NCBI GenBank assembly: GCA_035610835.1
Contig: CM069458.1
Location: forward strand, 32,017,449 to 32,081,448
Direction of reading: 5' to 3'
DNA: 64,000 bases
Source: Ophiura sarsii
Taxonomy: Eukaryota > Echinodermata > Ophiuroidea > Amphilepidida > Ophiuridae
The notes under the pieces were generated by a model. The model had not been told where the DNA came from, made no database searches, and was given only the letters and a program-made list of their open reading frames with translations. Below, in pieces: positions 1 through 12,480 of this stretch (position 1 is the stretch's first letter; the number at the start of each line of letters is the position of its first letter). Made by a program: the position numbers and the translations under genes.

Positions 1-1170
1 TATGATATTGATAAGATTTTGGATAATAAAGGCAGATTTCTATCAAGCTAAAATGAGAACAATGTTGATATAAAAATAGTATAACATGTCTTTTAAGCGG
101 TGGTCCATTTATAATAGCGAATTGGACTTTTCCTATACACGATCTCCTGCTATATAATGAAAATACCAACAAGTATGTGAAATTACAAAGCAAATTCTTG
201 TAAGATTATCCCAGGATGACCAGAGCAACCACGGTGAATGACAACTCTTGAATTTATAATGTTGTTAACGTCACAATTAGAGCCGATAATGTTAAAATTG
301 TCGAAAAGCTTAATAATATCTAAATTTGCCAAGATCATATGATAAACACTCTCGGCAATTCCAACCTTATTTGTTCTGATATGTCCTGAAATAACACTTG
401 AATGTGCTACATGTATACAGCGCTAATCCGATATACTAGAGCTGTAAGCAATTTATTTACTGATGAAATGAGCTTACACAACTTCTCACAAATTCGTTCA
501 AAGAGCTTCTTGCCTTTACGTCAATTGAGATTTTAGTCCTTGCGTAAGGTTCAAATAACAATATAAGGTATGTTTCCAAGAACGACCTATTCCGTATTTA
601 AAAAGCAATAAAATGAAATACAAAATCGACAGTGCAATTAAATTAATACCTCCTACAATATATATATATAATCAGTGGGTGTCTCGTAAATAATTCTTTG
701 TGTAGCATGACCGTTGACAATCTGTGTCAATTTGAATATATAATGTACATTATGCAAACATTGATGTGTAATTATTTCAAATGTTTTGCGATTTTGAGAA
801 TCCTTTAATTGAAAATAGAATACATAACAGTCTAAAACATTCAATTTAAAAGCTATAGTTTAAGAAAGCTTGAATGAAAACTTGATTTAGTAGCACAAGT
901 AATATTGCCAATAATTTCATCTTGCTGAAGACACATCATTCTGGACACCCTGTAGAAATGAAGCGTCACTGATGAAGAAACATATTAATCACTGTATTAT
1001 TCATCCATGTGACACATAAATGGACAGCGTAAAACTGGAGGCACCTCAATATGGGATGGACCATATAGCGTAAGAAAAATCCCTTTAAAAGGGATAACTT
1101 GGACTCGAATTGAATGCCATTTGAAGGAAGCTGTCTTTTAACCACGAATAAAGCAACTACCAATATTGAC
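1..1170. other. AT-rich sequence, no gene seen
   Basis: No ORF over about 65 codons has plausible composition, and I saw no credible splice-flanked exon or repeat structure. It holds only short AT-rich runs such as the (ta)n near 660. Confidence 0.5.
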
Positions 1171-1173
1171 TAT

Positions 1174-1667
1174 CAGCGTGTTTTTACTGAAGAAAAAAAG
1201 CAGGCATATGACTGCTAACGGATTAAAATCCCCCAGTAAAAACACACCACCACCGGCATTTGCCCGCTCATACCGGGTTTTTTCTCCTGGATTTTAGATG
1301 CCTTTTATCCTTCGAAACCAAGGATAATAGCGGTTGAAACCGGTTAGGAAAAGCAGTCTTTCGTCAGTATAAACACGCACGGTTCCAGCTCAGCGCGTTT
1401 GCCGATGGTAAGCGGAAATGGGTACATCAGACTAGCGCACTGTAAATGTCGTACGGCAGACGCCATTTTGCTACTGTCAATACCACAATGCATCGCGAGT
1501 GACCTGCTTACGACCTTTCACTGGCATTTATTATAATGAGGTCAGCGGCAGCCGGCAAGTTTGTTTATCGTACTGCAATAAAAACACGTCTCTCACACGA
1601 GCAACCGGCTTTTATCCTGCTTTTTATAAGACGGGTAAAAGCCGGTTTGCTTAATAAAAACACGCTG
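1174..1667. mobile_element. Inverted-repeat DNA element with TAT flanks
   Basis: The interval begins CAGCGTGTTTTTACTGAAG and ends with a near-complement, CTTAATAAAAACACGCTG. TAT flanks both ends (1171-1173 and 1668-1670). The interior is richer in GC than its surroundings and contains a strong hairpin near 1606-1645 built on ccggctttta/taaaagccgg. There is no transposase. The 61-codon ORF inside is repeat-derived. Superfamily is not assigned, because a TAT duplication is not diagnostic. Confidence 0.55.
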
Positions 1668-1940
1668 TATGTAGGAAATGCGTTGCGGAATGGAAACCTG
1701 TTGGAAATATTGTTATAAATGATCATTACAATGATTTCACATACGGTCGCGGTATGTTAAAGATATTTTGGGATTGATTTACTAGGCCAGCTTTTTCGTG
1801 ATGTTAGAATAAGCTGAAAATCGGTGTGTAAGCACTGGGAAATGTACACAAAGATCATTATAAGTTGGAAAGACAATAAGCATTTTTTTGCGTTCATATC
1901 TATGTAAGAATAAACGAAATAGTCATGGTTCAGAAAAATA

Positions 1941-2115
1941 TCCAACAAAAATGAGACTAGGAGCCCTCGCATTAAGAGGGCTTTTTACAAACGACTTGGA
2001 AGGCTTCGAAAATAAAAGTCCGTATCCAACAAAAAAAAAATAGACTACATGTAGGAACCCTCGCATTAAGAGGGCTTTTTACAAACAATTTGGAAGGCTT
2101 CGAAAATGAAAGTCC
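1941..2115. repeat. Two-copy tandem repeat with hairpin core
   Basis: Two direct copies of about 80-90 bp (1941-2024 and 2025-2115) share tccaacaaaa, then ccctcgcattaagagggctt, then ggaaggcttcgaaaa. The core ccctcgcattaagaggg can form a short hairpin in each copy. The second copy has an extra A-run. Confidence 0.7.
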
Positions 2116-2387
2116 GACTAGACTTTTATCCTGTTTATTAGTAAAGTCATTTCTTTGGAAAACGACGGAAAATTAGGCTTCACTTTATGACTGTATCTAT
2201 ACAGACATGCTACACAAATCTCACAGCTGAAGTATTTGAAAGACAAATCGTGGGCTTTTTATACATGTTATATTAAAATGTGTTTGTATGCCTTCAACAT
2301 CGTATGACATAGCTATCATATACGTCACACAAAAAGTAAGCATTGACGTTACAACTGCTATTTTAACATTTATAATCCAGATAAAAT

Positions 2388-2612
2388 GAATACGCGGCAG
2401 GCGTCAAACGACATTCCAAAAATGTCACAAAATGTTTCAAAGAATGTCAACAATTGTTGAATTTCATTACCATATTTGTCATCACCATGTGAAATGCATT
2501 GAAATAAGTACAACTAGCCTATGCCTAGTATGGTTCAGTAAATCTTGAGATAGACTTCGAAAGTTAAGAAAGGTTTCTGACAAATCTGTAAATTTGTGTA
2601 TGGTAACATAAG
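2388..2612 (-). mobile_element. MITE of the CACGCGGCAGGCG family, partial
   Basis: It shares the order cgcggcaggcgtc, cgacattccaaaa, atttcattaccatatt, cctagtatggttcag, gagatagactt with copies at 28404, 36241, 49610, 51446 and 61962. The terminal ttaacactttc is degraded here. Full copies elsewhere show the terminal inverted repeat TTAACACTTTCCACGCGG. Confidence 0.7.
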
Positions 2613-4129
2613 GCCAACTAAAGAAATAAAGCAGTTTCTCGTCCCCTCGCGCCAGCTGATATCTTGGTAATATATTAACTTTAGTCCAATGAGCATTTTA
2701 AATCAGGATTTGTGTTAACCAACTCCCCTGAACCATGAAATAAAAGGATTTAACAAAAGCCTCGTCTTCTTGAAGTAACGCAATCAATCATGCAATACCA
2801 CGCTGATAATGGTGATTTTGCATTGTTTACTAAAAAAAGAAGAAAAAAGTACCCTCATCCTCCATCTATTCAAAAGTTAGGACGAAAAACTAGTTTTTAT
2901 TTTTTTGGCCTAATAGCCGAGTGGAAAGTGTTAATAAATAGTGCATTCAATATTAATTCAAGTCTAAGAGAGACAGTCAATCATCAGTATTGAAAAATGT
3001 GGTTGAGCACACTCGACTCTAAGCAAAGCTACATAACCATCGCCATAATAATGCATATTAATTGATTCTGCTCGCCAGATCGATTGATTTGTATTGCAAC
3101 CAACCTAATTAATGTGTGTTTTGTCACAATGATAGGTGCCACTTACCGGTAGAAAATAGCAATTAGCGTCATGATGCTTAAAAGTGTCCAACGCTTAAAG
3201 ATGTTCAACGGTGCGTAATTACGCATCGTTTCAGTACCCCCAACAATTATACTCGTCTTAGTTTCGAAACCAACATTAACAGAAAATATAGTAATAATCG
3301 GACATGTTATAGGGCATGTTCTTCTATTTTAGAAATGTCATGAGACTTTTCCAACATTTAGCTGACATAATGAAACTACCTCCAGGCAACCACTTCATAA
3401 TTTTATATAATAACACTTCAATTTTAATGTCATCACATATATTTTGAATACTGAACGTAACTGTCGAAAGGGGGAATATGCTGTGAATTTGATATGATGA
3501 AGAACACTCATTTTCCGACCTGTCAGAACGTTTACACGTTTGTGTGTTACTGTGTTGATCAATGTTGTTTCTTATAGCCGCAAAAATAAAGCCTATTTTT
3601 GAGTCATTCTGCAGAGAAAACAATGCGGTAAAAATTCTAGTTGGTCTTTTTTTAAAAATTCGCAATATCTGTGGCCTTTCAAGTTATTTCCAGACTATAT
3701 TCAGCAGATAGTCTATTTGGAGGCTTACCCGATGTATCAATTTCATGCTGAGGATCCGTATTTAAAAGTCTTATTCTAATTTTTTTAAGGATTCTTGAAA
3801 TTGTCAATATACACTTTTAAAATGTTTGTCAAAATTAAGTGGTGTTTTTTTTCATTTTAAAGAAATTAACAGAACATTATATTATTTCTGAGAAACCCAA
3901 TAGGTCTGAGGTATTTTGGAAACAAATTAAAAAAGTTGATTCGACATCTCGGAATGTTCCTTTAGGAAATATATGCTCTGACATTTTCAAAAAAAGCCGT
4001 TGCTCAGGTACGAACATTTTCAACTCACCCGTGCTCTCTTTCTTCATTATAATAATCAATGACACGCAGAAACAATATTAATATATATGAGATATACGTT
4101 GTATTTTCTTAATCTTCCCATGGAAATGA
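2613..4129. other. AT-rich sequence, no gene seen
   Basis: Several ORFs of 60-113 codons occur, but they overlap on both strands and have AT-driven composition, so they look like chance. No repeats with clear ends were seen. Confidence 0.4.
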
Positions 4130-4848
4130 TACTAAACCTAGAATATATTGATTGCATGACATAGCCCCATCAATATACATATGCTACTACATAATATGCC
4201 AGTATGCGTAGTAAGTGAAACGTTGGAAACAGCTTCCCCCAGGCCATGTTCTTAAGGGACTGATAGGGTAAAGCTGACCCTAAACGTTACTCGATATCTT
4301 TCTAGATGAATAATAATACTTTGCAAATCTTCTTACATTATCCTATCCATAAAATACGTCGCAAGTGGTACTTAATTATTCGTGCTATAGCGGCGATGAG
4401 CGCGAAATTACGCCTTCAATAATTAATGAAAACGCGATAAGAGGAGGAAAGTAAAAGACGACAATAACATGCATATTTTATAACGACTCACACGAATGAC
4501 AAAACCAGCCGTGGGCTTACTCACTCGCGACGGAAACGAGAAGAGGTAGATAGCGGTGTTCCTTTCTAAAATTTTACAGGAAAGTAAAGCTAAAGGCACG
4601 TACCAAAAATGACGGATGATATTATATTGACTATCGACGTATTATTAAAGACCCTCACGTCATTTACTTTATGGATTACAAATATGCACCATTTATTTGA
4701 TAGTATCATTAGTGTAGACATTTCCCCTCTATTTGTATCAATTTAATTGATCAAATCTTAATGCGGGTAAGGGATCATAAGAAATTTGCCAATCTTGAAA
4801 GAGAAAACAAAAATCAAAATTTTCAAAGATGAATATTTGAGTGTAGGC

Positions 4849-5458
4849 CATAATCAGCCTGCTCCGGAACGGAAGCGCATTCGGCTTGAGGGCGTGCTAT
4901 TTAGTGACGTCAATTTGACACGGCGACGCATAAAGTGACGGGAGTCCGTCTTCCGCTGGGTGACGAATAAGTTCGATATTTCAATAGAGGGTGGGCTTGG
5001 GAACGGGACAACGTATACAAGGGAACGGCCTCCAGTAATTTTCAAGATTCAAGAAAATCCTATTTTGCCGATTTACAAGATAATGTTAAAAGATTCATCA
5101 TTTTAACGTAACAATTATCACACTTACTATTAAAATTCATTAAAATGGTGTAAACTTGCCTAGAAAATTGATGTCTCATCGCGGTATATAGGTTCAAATC
5201 GGTGTAATTTCGACCTGTATTGCGAGATAATGGGGTCAAAGGTGAAATAAAATCATCGGACTAGCTACCGCGAGGAATTCTGGTACCTAGGCTTCACTCA
5301 ATTTGTTAAGATGTTAATTTTTAGGCAAATATTTAGAGGATTGAGCGAAAATGCAATTATTGCACAAATTGATGGGTAACACGGTGACACACACCCATCA
5401 ATTTTTAGCGCCCTCAAGCCGTGCAACGGGCTCTTGTTCCGGAGCTGACTGATAATGA
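4849..5458. mobile_element. Foldback element with CCGGAACG arms, shared by copies A and C
   Basis: The left arm (cataatcag, then gctccggaacg, then cggcttgagggcg) is matched by a reversed right arm (cgccctcaagccg, then gttccggagctg, then gataatg). Arms are about 48 bp, imperfect. The same structure occurs at 20282-20928, and a right arm alone at about 13790-13845 in copy B. The element therefore predates the unit duplication. Confidence 0.6.
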
Positions 5459-5706
5459 TTTGATCGTGAATACAGTCTAAAATATATTCAGAACTTAAAA
5501 TGGACCTTTAAAGCTCAAAACGTGACAATTTTCAAATCCAGGTGTTTCATAACTCGTGGATTTCAATTCACCATCATTTTTGATTAATCAAGAATAATAG
5601 AATCTTCTTTGTAAATTCTGACGGGATCCTTTTACCATTTCTATAATAGTATTGTATCCCAAATCTCAGTATTATGTCTTATGTGTAGTAGGTTATTGAC
5701 ATCACA

Positions 5707-5876
5707 TTTTGTAGATGATGTAACTACAAGACATGATCAGATAACATTTCCCAATAATAATATTTTGAGAGACTATCCCGTATTGAATAGATAACTTCAT
5801 GGGATTACATGTATAGTCGATTGTAGGAGGTATAATGATTACATTATATTTATGGCAGATATATGATATATTCTTA
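5707..5876. other. Conserved core block of the tandem unit
   Basis: By eye this stretch is identical in copy A and copy B (14117-14286), and nearly so in copy C (about 21204-21374). It is clearly recognisable in the diverged copy D (about 25423-25600). Flanking sequence on the left differs by several indels. No ORF is conserved across it. It could be a regulatory or RNA-producing segment, or reflect local gene conversion. Function is unknown. Confidence 0.5.
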
Positions 5877-6618
5877 CGCTACATTTTGCCGTGGGCATAT
5901 GCGATCTTCCGAGTTTTGTACCCGAACACTTGATAGAATCGGGATAAACACACTTCTCTAAAAGCATTCAGTACGCGTGTTACTACTTGAGGTAAAAATG
6001 GAATAACATATATGATTTCTAGAAACTCCTTTTAACTTTTCCACTGTCAATAGCACAATACGTAATGCATGTGTTGCGAGAACGGCATCAGAATGGTAAT
6101 GATAAAAAGAAGTGTATAGAACAGTATAATATGGTTTGATGATCGATTTTAGTAGCAGGAGGAGATTTCAGAACAACAAATGCAGCTTTTACTGTTGATT
6201 TTTTAATTCAATATATCTTTTTATGATTCCAATTTATTACAAAACCAATCGCTCTGTAACGAAAAGATGATACTATCCTAAGCGACGGATATTTATTTTG
6301 GCAAGTTATATGTATAGGCCAATTATCTATCGCATAGTCTACCAATAATCAAAAAAAATCATTTATCAAGAGCAATCAGGTCAACTATCTAACAAACTGC
6401 AATGACAAAATAGAATGTTTACCACTTAAATTTCCCACACAGGGAAGATATTAATTCATCTTACCAAACACCTGAAAACATAAACGATATTGTTCCATAG
6501 CAACGGGCGATAACGAAAGTAGGGTTGGCAAGTGTGTCTGCAATATCTTATCGTCATTTATTACCTACCTATATATAAATATGCTCCGGAAAAATGGTTC
6601 TGCTATAATATATGTATA

Positions 6619-6879
6619 CACTGCAAAAACACCGGTGTTAAAAATAACACCATTGGTGTTGTGAGAGGTCCACACCAAAAAACAAAACAAAATTGGTGTT
6701 ATATCAACACCATGTAGTGTCATTTTAACAACTGCAAGTGTGAAAAATAACACTGTAAGTGTTAATGTAACACTGTAAGTGTTAATGTAACACCAAGATA
6801 GTGTTAAAATAACACCAATTGGTGTGGACCTCTCAGAACACCGAACGGTGCTATTTTTAACACCGGTGTTTTTGCAGTG
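6619..6879. mobile_element. MITE with TA duplication and reiterated ggtgtt/aacacc
   Basis: Terminal inverted repeats begin CACTGCAAAAACACCGGTGT and end with the reverse complement. TA flanks both ends (6617-6618 and 6880-6881). Copy B at about 15010-15022 keeps the uninterrupted site (gaatacataagagttgg), which supports insertion with TA duplication. The interior is almost wholly made of ggtgtt or aacacc words in both orientations. TA targeting fits Tc1/mariner-like mobilisation, but the superfamily is an inference. Confidence 0.85.
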
Positions 6880-7778
6880 TACATAAGAGTTGGCCATGGT
6901 TTTGAAAGCAAACACCCGAGTTACATATGAGTTACGAAGTGCCCATTTCGCTGTCTCACCCTGTACAAAATTGGTGATGACATTATTTCGTGTAGCAACG
7001 AACGTCGTGGCAAGAGCACATTGACATCACCAAATAATACAAATTTACTCGCGGGCATCTCAAAATCGAGTTATCAGAAAGCGTAGTGTATGATTGGATA
7101 TTTGAGGTGCTGCAGCAACTTCTCATAGGATCTTATTATCGATATTTACATGATGTGGAGCTGTCCGGATAATGACTACAGGAATGCTAACTTCATTGTA
7201 ATCTTTTCCGCGAGCGATGTAAGGTTTTTTTAAATAGTATCTCGACAATTTGATATCTACATTCATACTTGTTTAAACGATAAATAAAAGTATGAATGGA
7301 ATATGATATATTCGGAATTTCTTTTTCTTATTTAGACCTGCGAAATTAATACTATATGTTCAGCGCAAAAGGAACTTCTACATTTAGAGAATAACGACAG
7401 TGTAACATCTTGTATCACACATCGTACTAAATACCCATAGAAATTAAACTGTTCCATGCACATTTTACTGTGAACAATACAATGGTCAAAGTGCAATTTA
7501 GAGTCTTTATAATATCCATCGGCTAAGGGACACTCCTTTAGAATGATTTCTTTTCGGAGTCGAATTATTTTTTTAAAGTATACTCCTGCAGCTCTCTTAG
7601 AGCCACAAACTTATTCAGTGGACAAGGGTCAGACCATCTGAAAGCTCTTTTCGAAGCCACCAATGTCTCAAATAGGAACAGGCACCTACACATCATGATC
7701 ATCGGGCAAGGGCAGCCCAAATGAGTTTACGTTATAGCATACTTTCATGTTTATAGTGATGGAAGGGGACAGTCTATC

Positions 7779-8894
7779 GGCCGAGTGCACCAATGGCGAG
7801 TAGCTGAAGAATAGCGCTACCTCGCTAGTAACTGAGGCGTAACCAAAAAAATGAGAGCACCAAACCGGAGTAAGCTACTAGGCTATTAACTTGCGAGTAA
7901 TTTACTCTAAATCTTATACCTGACCGGACACAAGAGAAGCTGCTGCGACTATCGATGCTAAAAGGTTTGCAAGGTGTACGCTGACATAGTAATGTCGAGG
8001 AAATAGGTGACTTTTAAAAAAAATTGGATTAAGTGAACACTCAAGTCAAATCAACTATTTATCAAGCAATATTATACATAATTACAGAAATTAAATAAGA
8101 CAATTATGAGATAAATAATAGAAGAAGAAAAAAATATATAAACGTGTGGACCTATAATGGATAAACAATTGACATAAAAATGATGCTACAATAATCCACC
8201 ATCAAGTTTAAACAAATAAAAATTCAAGAATAATAAGGAATACACGGGAATCGAACCCGTGTTTCTCAATTGCCAGTGACATAGGCAACATAAGTACGCC
8301 ACAGAGATAGACGAGTGTATCTTTGATAGTTTTATTATATAACCATTGATCCATTTATTTATATACAACGAACGGAATTTTATCGTGACATTTTGCCATT
8401 TTTTTACCATATTTCTATGTTACTCTCGCACAAAATGTGTTTGTATTAATGTAAATATAGTCCTTATTTTTGAAAGAACGGTAACAAACTTTGAAATTTT
8501 CGAACACAAAAAATGGCGTAATTTTTCAACGAACTTTCATTGCTCGACTGGACGTGGTATAACATGTTACATTGTTCATGTTATTTAAATCAACGCTTGA
8601 CGTAGCGACTGACCACACCTTTTTATGATTCTACGGAACACCATTCGTATCAATATGATTGCTGTTTGATACATGTACACACATTTGATGCATGCGACAA
8701 TTAATTTTGTAAGGAGGCGATGCTGAATAATGTGAATAATGTGAATATTTACCTCGCTAGTTACTATTCTTTTGTTACTCGCCAGTTTTGCTCTCAGAAT
8801 TACATCGTTAGTAAGTTACGCTACAGTTAGGGCATAACTACTAGGGAGGTAGCTTACCTCCCTATTAAGTTACGCCATTTTGGTGCACTCGGCC
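7779..8894. mobile_element. Inverted-repeat element GGCCGAGTGCACCA
   Basis: It starts GGCCGAGTGCACCAATGGCG and ends with its near-complement CGCCATTTTGGTGCACTCGGCC. Subterminal regions repeat words like ctcgctagtaact and gttacgcc in both orientations. It is absent from the matching position of copies B and C (around 15170 and 22255), so it is a private insertion in copy A. No clean target duplication was identified. It contains a tRNA-like stretch near 8233-8310. Confidence 0.7.
8233..8310 (-). pseudogene. Degenerate tRNA or tRNA-derived SINE head
   Basis: On the minus strand a perfect T-arm-like hairpin (acacgggttcgattcccgtgt) contains a B-box match GGTTCGATTCC. An A-box-like tggcgtacttatgttgcc lies about 45 bases upstream. 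The acceptor arms do not pair and the anticodon cannot be assigned. It lies inside the 7779-8894 element. It is most likely a relic, not a working tRNA. Confidence 0.4.
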
Positions 8895-9701
8895 TTTTAT
8901 GCTTATCGATTACGATAATTATGTCCTACACAGAAGTCAGAGCTAGTCCCAACGACAGTTTAATAGTTTGAAACTGATCCGACGGCAAACCCGTTAAACC
9001 TGTTCATTTCCATTATCATTCCGATGATTGTGTGCCTTCCATATTAATCGAATCAATCGTTTACGCGATACGAACAAGTTTGCATGGTTTCCCGTATGGA
9101 TAAAAGTGGTGTAATATACACTTTATGAACTACATATAGTTGAATGGACATAATCTTTTTGCTAAATGCAGTAAAAGGCAATCACTCTTCTAAACTGATA
9201 TGTATTATTCTACACTAGGAAACAGTTTGCCAAGTGAATGCTTTTTTTTTAAATTGAAGATATGGACTAATAAGTCATCCAGTGAAATTCCTAAAACAAG
9301 TGTAAAGATGCTAGGATTAAGTGATTTGTATAGCATACCCTTTCCCAACCGATCGTAAAAAAATTACGCCACCACACCAAACACAAAATCTTTTTATTTT
9401 CCATACTATGTTTAGGGTCTTTTAAATAATGTTTAAAATATTGAGAGACAAAAGGATCAACCCCAGAGTCGTTATTCTTAATTGGTCCCTTTTGCCGTTG
9501 TGTTCGCAAACATATGGTTATTTAATGCTCGTCACCTTTCAATAGAGAATAGAGCGTTCCGTGATAGGTGACGAGCTACACTTTACCCAATCGACATTTG
9601 AAATAATGTGAGTAATATTATGTATTTTAATTCTTTACGCTTACCTTATACTTTGTGCCAGTTCTCAAAACAAAAAGGAACTTACATTAGATTTCCCTGT
9701 A

Positions 9702-10658
9702 CACTCTCAGAACAAAGGTTAAAATCTTTCACCATGTTGGTTAAAATTTTAACCAACGGGAGGTTACCAGGTGAACCACACAATTGGTTGGTTAAAACTG
9801 TAACCAACAGCTGTTGGTTAAACTTTAACCTGTGGTTGGTTACAAATTTTAATCATTTGTTGGTTAATATGTTTTGACCAACAGTGGTTGATTAAACTTT
9901 AACCTGTGGTTGGTTACAATTTTTAATCATTTGTTGGTTAAAATGTTTTAACCAACAGTAGTTGGTTAAAAAATGTTGGTTAAACTTCTTCTTTTTTTGT
10001 TGCTAAACTTTAACCCATACAACATTACAATATTGATGTTTCATTGGCCCGATATTGGCTTTCAATATTGGCGCCAACCCGTGGCCAGGACCAACAAGGG
10101 ACAGGACAAGGCACAATATCCTAGCTACGAAGCCGGGAAGTGATAACTTGAAACAGCGGCGGCAATTTTTAGACCACGTCAGAATTTGTATATGAAATCA
10201 ATCGTGTTATTTCCGCCCCTGGTATAATGTGCCCATTATTGGAACAATATTGGTTGCCAACATAATGCCAATTGAAGAGCGCCAATGTAAAACCAATATT
10301 GGTCCAATATTAACTGGCAACATGATGCCAATTGAAGAGCGCCAATGTAAATACCAGGGGCGAGAAATAACACGATTGATTTCATATACAAATTCTGACG
10401 TGGTCTAAATAATATGCGCAAAATATTTTCCTCGCCAATGAAATTCTTTGGCGGGAATCTTGTTATGACCTATTTTTGGTTAAAATTATGATGCCTTAAC
10501 CAACGTTGAATAAACTACAAATTAATTATATTTTTACTCTTTAACCAACGCAGTATTAAAAGTAATTTTTAACCAACGCTTCATTTTTAACCAATGTTGT
10601 ATACTTGTTAACCAACATTCTTTTAACCCATGGTTATTTAATACCTGTTCTGAGAGTG
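9702..10658. mobile_element. MITE with TA duplication and reiterated ggttaa/ttaacc
   Basis: Ends are CACTCTCAGAACAAAGGTTA and its imperfect complement ...CCTGTTCTGAGAGTG. TA flanks both sides (9700-9701 and 10659-10660). Copy B near 16455-16470 keeps the unoccupied locus (gatttccatgaacgatgt). Both subterminal regions are dense in ggttaa, ttaacc and ccaac words. A second inverted-repeat element is nested at 10170-10407. Confidence 0.85.
10170..10407. mobile_element. Nested foldback element inside the ggttaa MITE
   Basis: Arms of about 55 bp begin TAGACCACGTCAGAATTTGT and run to cccctggta, matched in reverse at 10354-10407. The loop holds two direct copies of gccaattgaagagcgccaat plus several caatattgg words. 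The arms are almost identical, suggesting recent origin relative to the host element. Confidence 0.75.
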
Positions 10659-12395
10659 TACGATGTAACTAGGCCCGATCACAATTGTGTAACAGGTCGA
10701 TTGTCCTAATTGAAATTACGAATAGTTTACGATTTCAATGCTAATCAATAGCTGCAATCACTTGAAACAACCATTGACTTCAATCCAACCCGTGAGTGAC
10801 TTGATCTTTTTGAATCTGTCATTGTCAGTGATGTGCATTTGTAGGAATTTGTGTTTAGACTCATACTTCAAAACCTACTAACAGCAACCGAAAGGATGTT
10901 ATGTCTTTTAGACAAGGGTAAATTAGTACCGTTTCTTATATGATCAATCTGATCGTCTGATAATATTCGTGAGACAGTATCGTGCACGGAAGAAGGAAGT
11001 TTTACCCGAGGATGAGACCATTTGACGTACATTGCTGAAAGTCCAATTCCCCTGAAAATGCACCAATCCTCCTTCGTAATTTTCTTTAATTTGCGGACAT
11101 TAAAGCAAAGCGTGTCAATGTAATTCCTACCAACTTTATTGTCTGGTCGCACGACAGTGATCTATTGGAGCTTTTAGGAACTGAATCATTTTAGAAAAGG
11201 TGCATCAGCCTCAAGTAACAATCTGGGGCGTATGAGCAATCACTTGACATTAAACATGTTAAAGGACTAAAACGGTTCCAATCAGATCGTGAACCTTCAA
11301 CAAAATATGAAATATCATCAAATCTATATACCTTCACAAACAGATATGAACAAACGTTGATAAATAACACGAAGTGAGCAACTGCAAGACATTCCAAGTC
11401 CAGGAGGTTTTCAGAAAATAAATCTATCGTCAACTACTGTGGATTGAAAGAAGACACAGGGAAGACAATGAAAAACGTTTAGATGACGGGGATGAGAGAA
11501 TTATTCTTGTTTGAAACCAGCATTCATCATACGCTCAGAATGCCGAGATGAGGTGTGATAATATCAAAGTGGTAAAGTAGGCTTGATCTCTTAGCTAGCC
11601 TATGAAGCAATCTATTACCGCATAATTAGAAACAAAATATCAACTCCGGACCAGCAACAAACAGTTGTTGTACATTAGGTTGTTGAACAAAGCTAAGCTA
11701 ATCAAACTTATCAAATGTCAAGGTACATACATTGCTATGACCGTAGAATTGGATTTGTGCTTACCATAAGGAACACAGGTTCTTGTCATTTATAGAATTG
11801 GCATCTAGAAACTGTAATTTTACAACATTCTGTGACGTAATTGTGTTAAATAAGATTGGTGGCATTAAGGATCTCGTGGATTAAGTTGTCCTTTTTCTGG
11901 ACAAAAATGTTGACTTTTTTCCAAAACAAAACAAAAAATCAATTTAACGCTAAAACTAGAAATGATGGGGTTTTTCTTCTCTATTCCGAGCAACTTATGA
12001 AATTATGTTTTTATGAATTAGGCTAGCAGACAACAAAAGGAATCAATTTTCAAAGAGGATACGTGAACTTTATACAATTAAGCGTAATAAAATTGGAAAA
12101 TAGATCACTACATTATAGTTTTCTTTTGACCTAAGCATCCACAAAAGTGTTTGTAAAATCGAAGAATTGAATCTAAAGGTTGGAGATAACATTATAAGGA
12201 GTATCTTTGTGAAGTGATCGAGCTGTTTCTGTATATTTATCGATGGCTGTTTCTAAAGTTTAATTTGCAGTGTCAAAATGAAAACATGTTCGGATAGAGA
12301 AAACTTGCAGAATTATTTTGATACCTAACTTGACCCTTTTTAAAGTTTTTGAGGCCTCTTAATATAAAACACTCGCTGAAAGGTTTGTTCATATA

Positions 12396-12480
12396 AATAA
12401 TAATAATAATAAACGGTGCTTATATAGCGCAATTCCAAAATTGATCATTGATCATATAACTCAAAAAGTATAACTAAAAA
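12396..12480 (+). repeat. (aat)n-linked cttatatagcgc repeat
   Basis: An (aat)n run is followed by acggtgcttatatagcgcaa, and the same arrangement occurs in copy B at about 18126-18210. From general knowledge, (aat)n followed by ttatatagcgc is a common dispersed repeat signature in invertebrate genomes. No family name is claimed. Confidence 0.45.

Noticed and set aside
10868..11152. 94-codon minus-strand ORF with protein-like composition
   Set aside because: The matching stretch of copy B (about 16680-16980) has +1 and +4 base differences that break the frame, and no splice context was seen.
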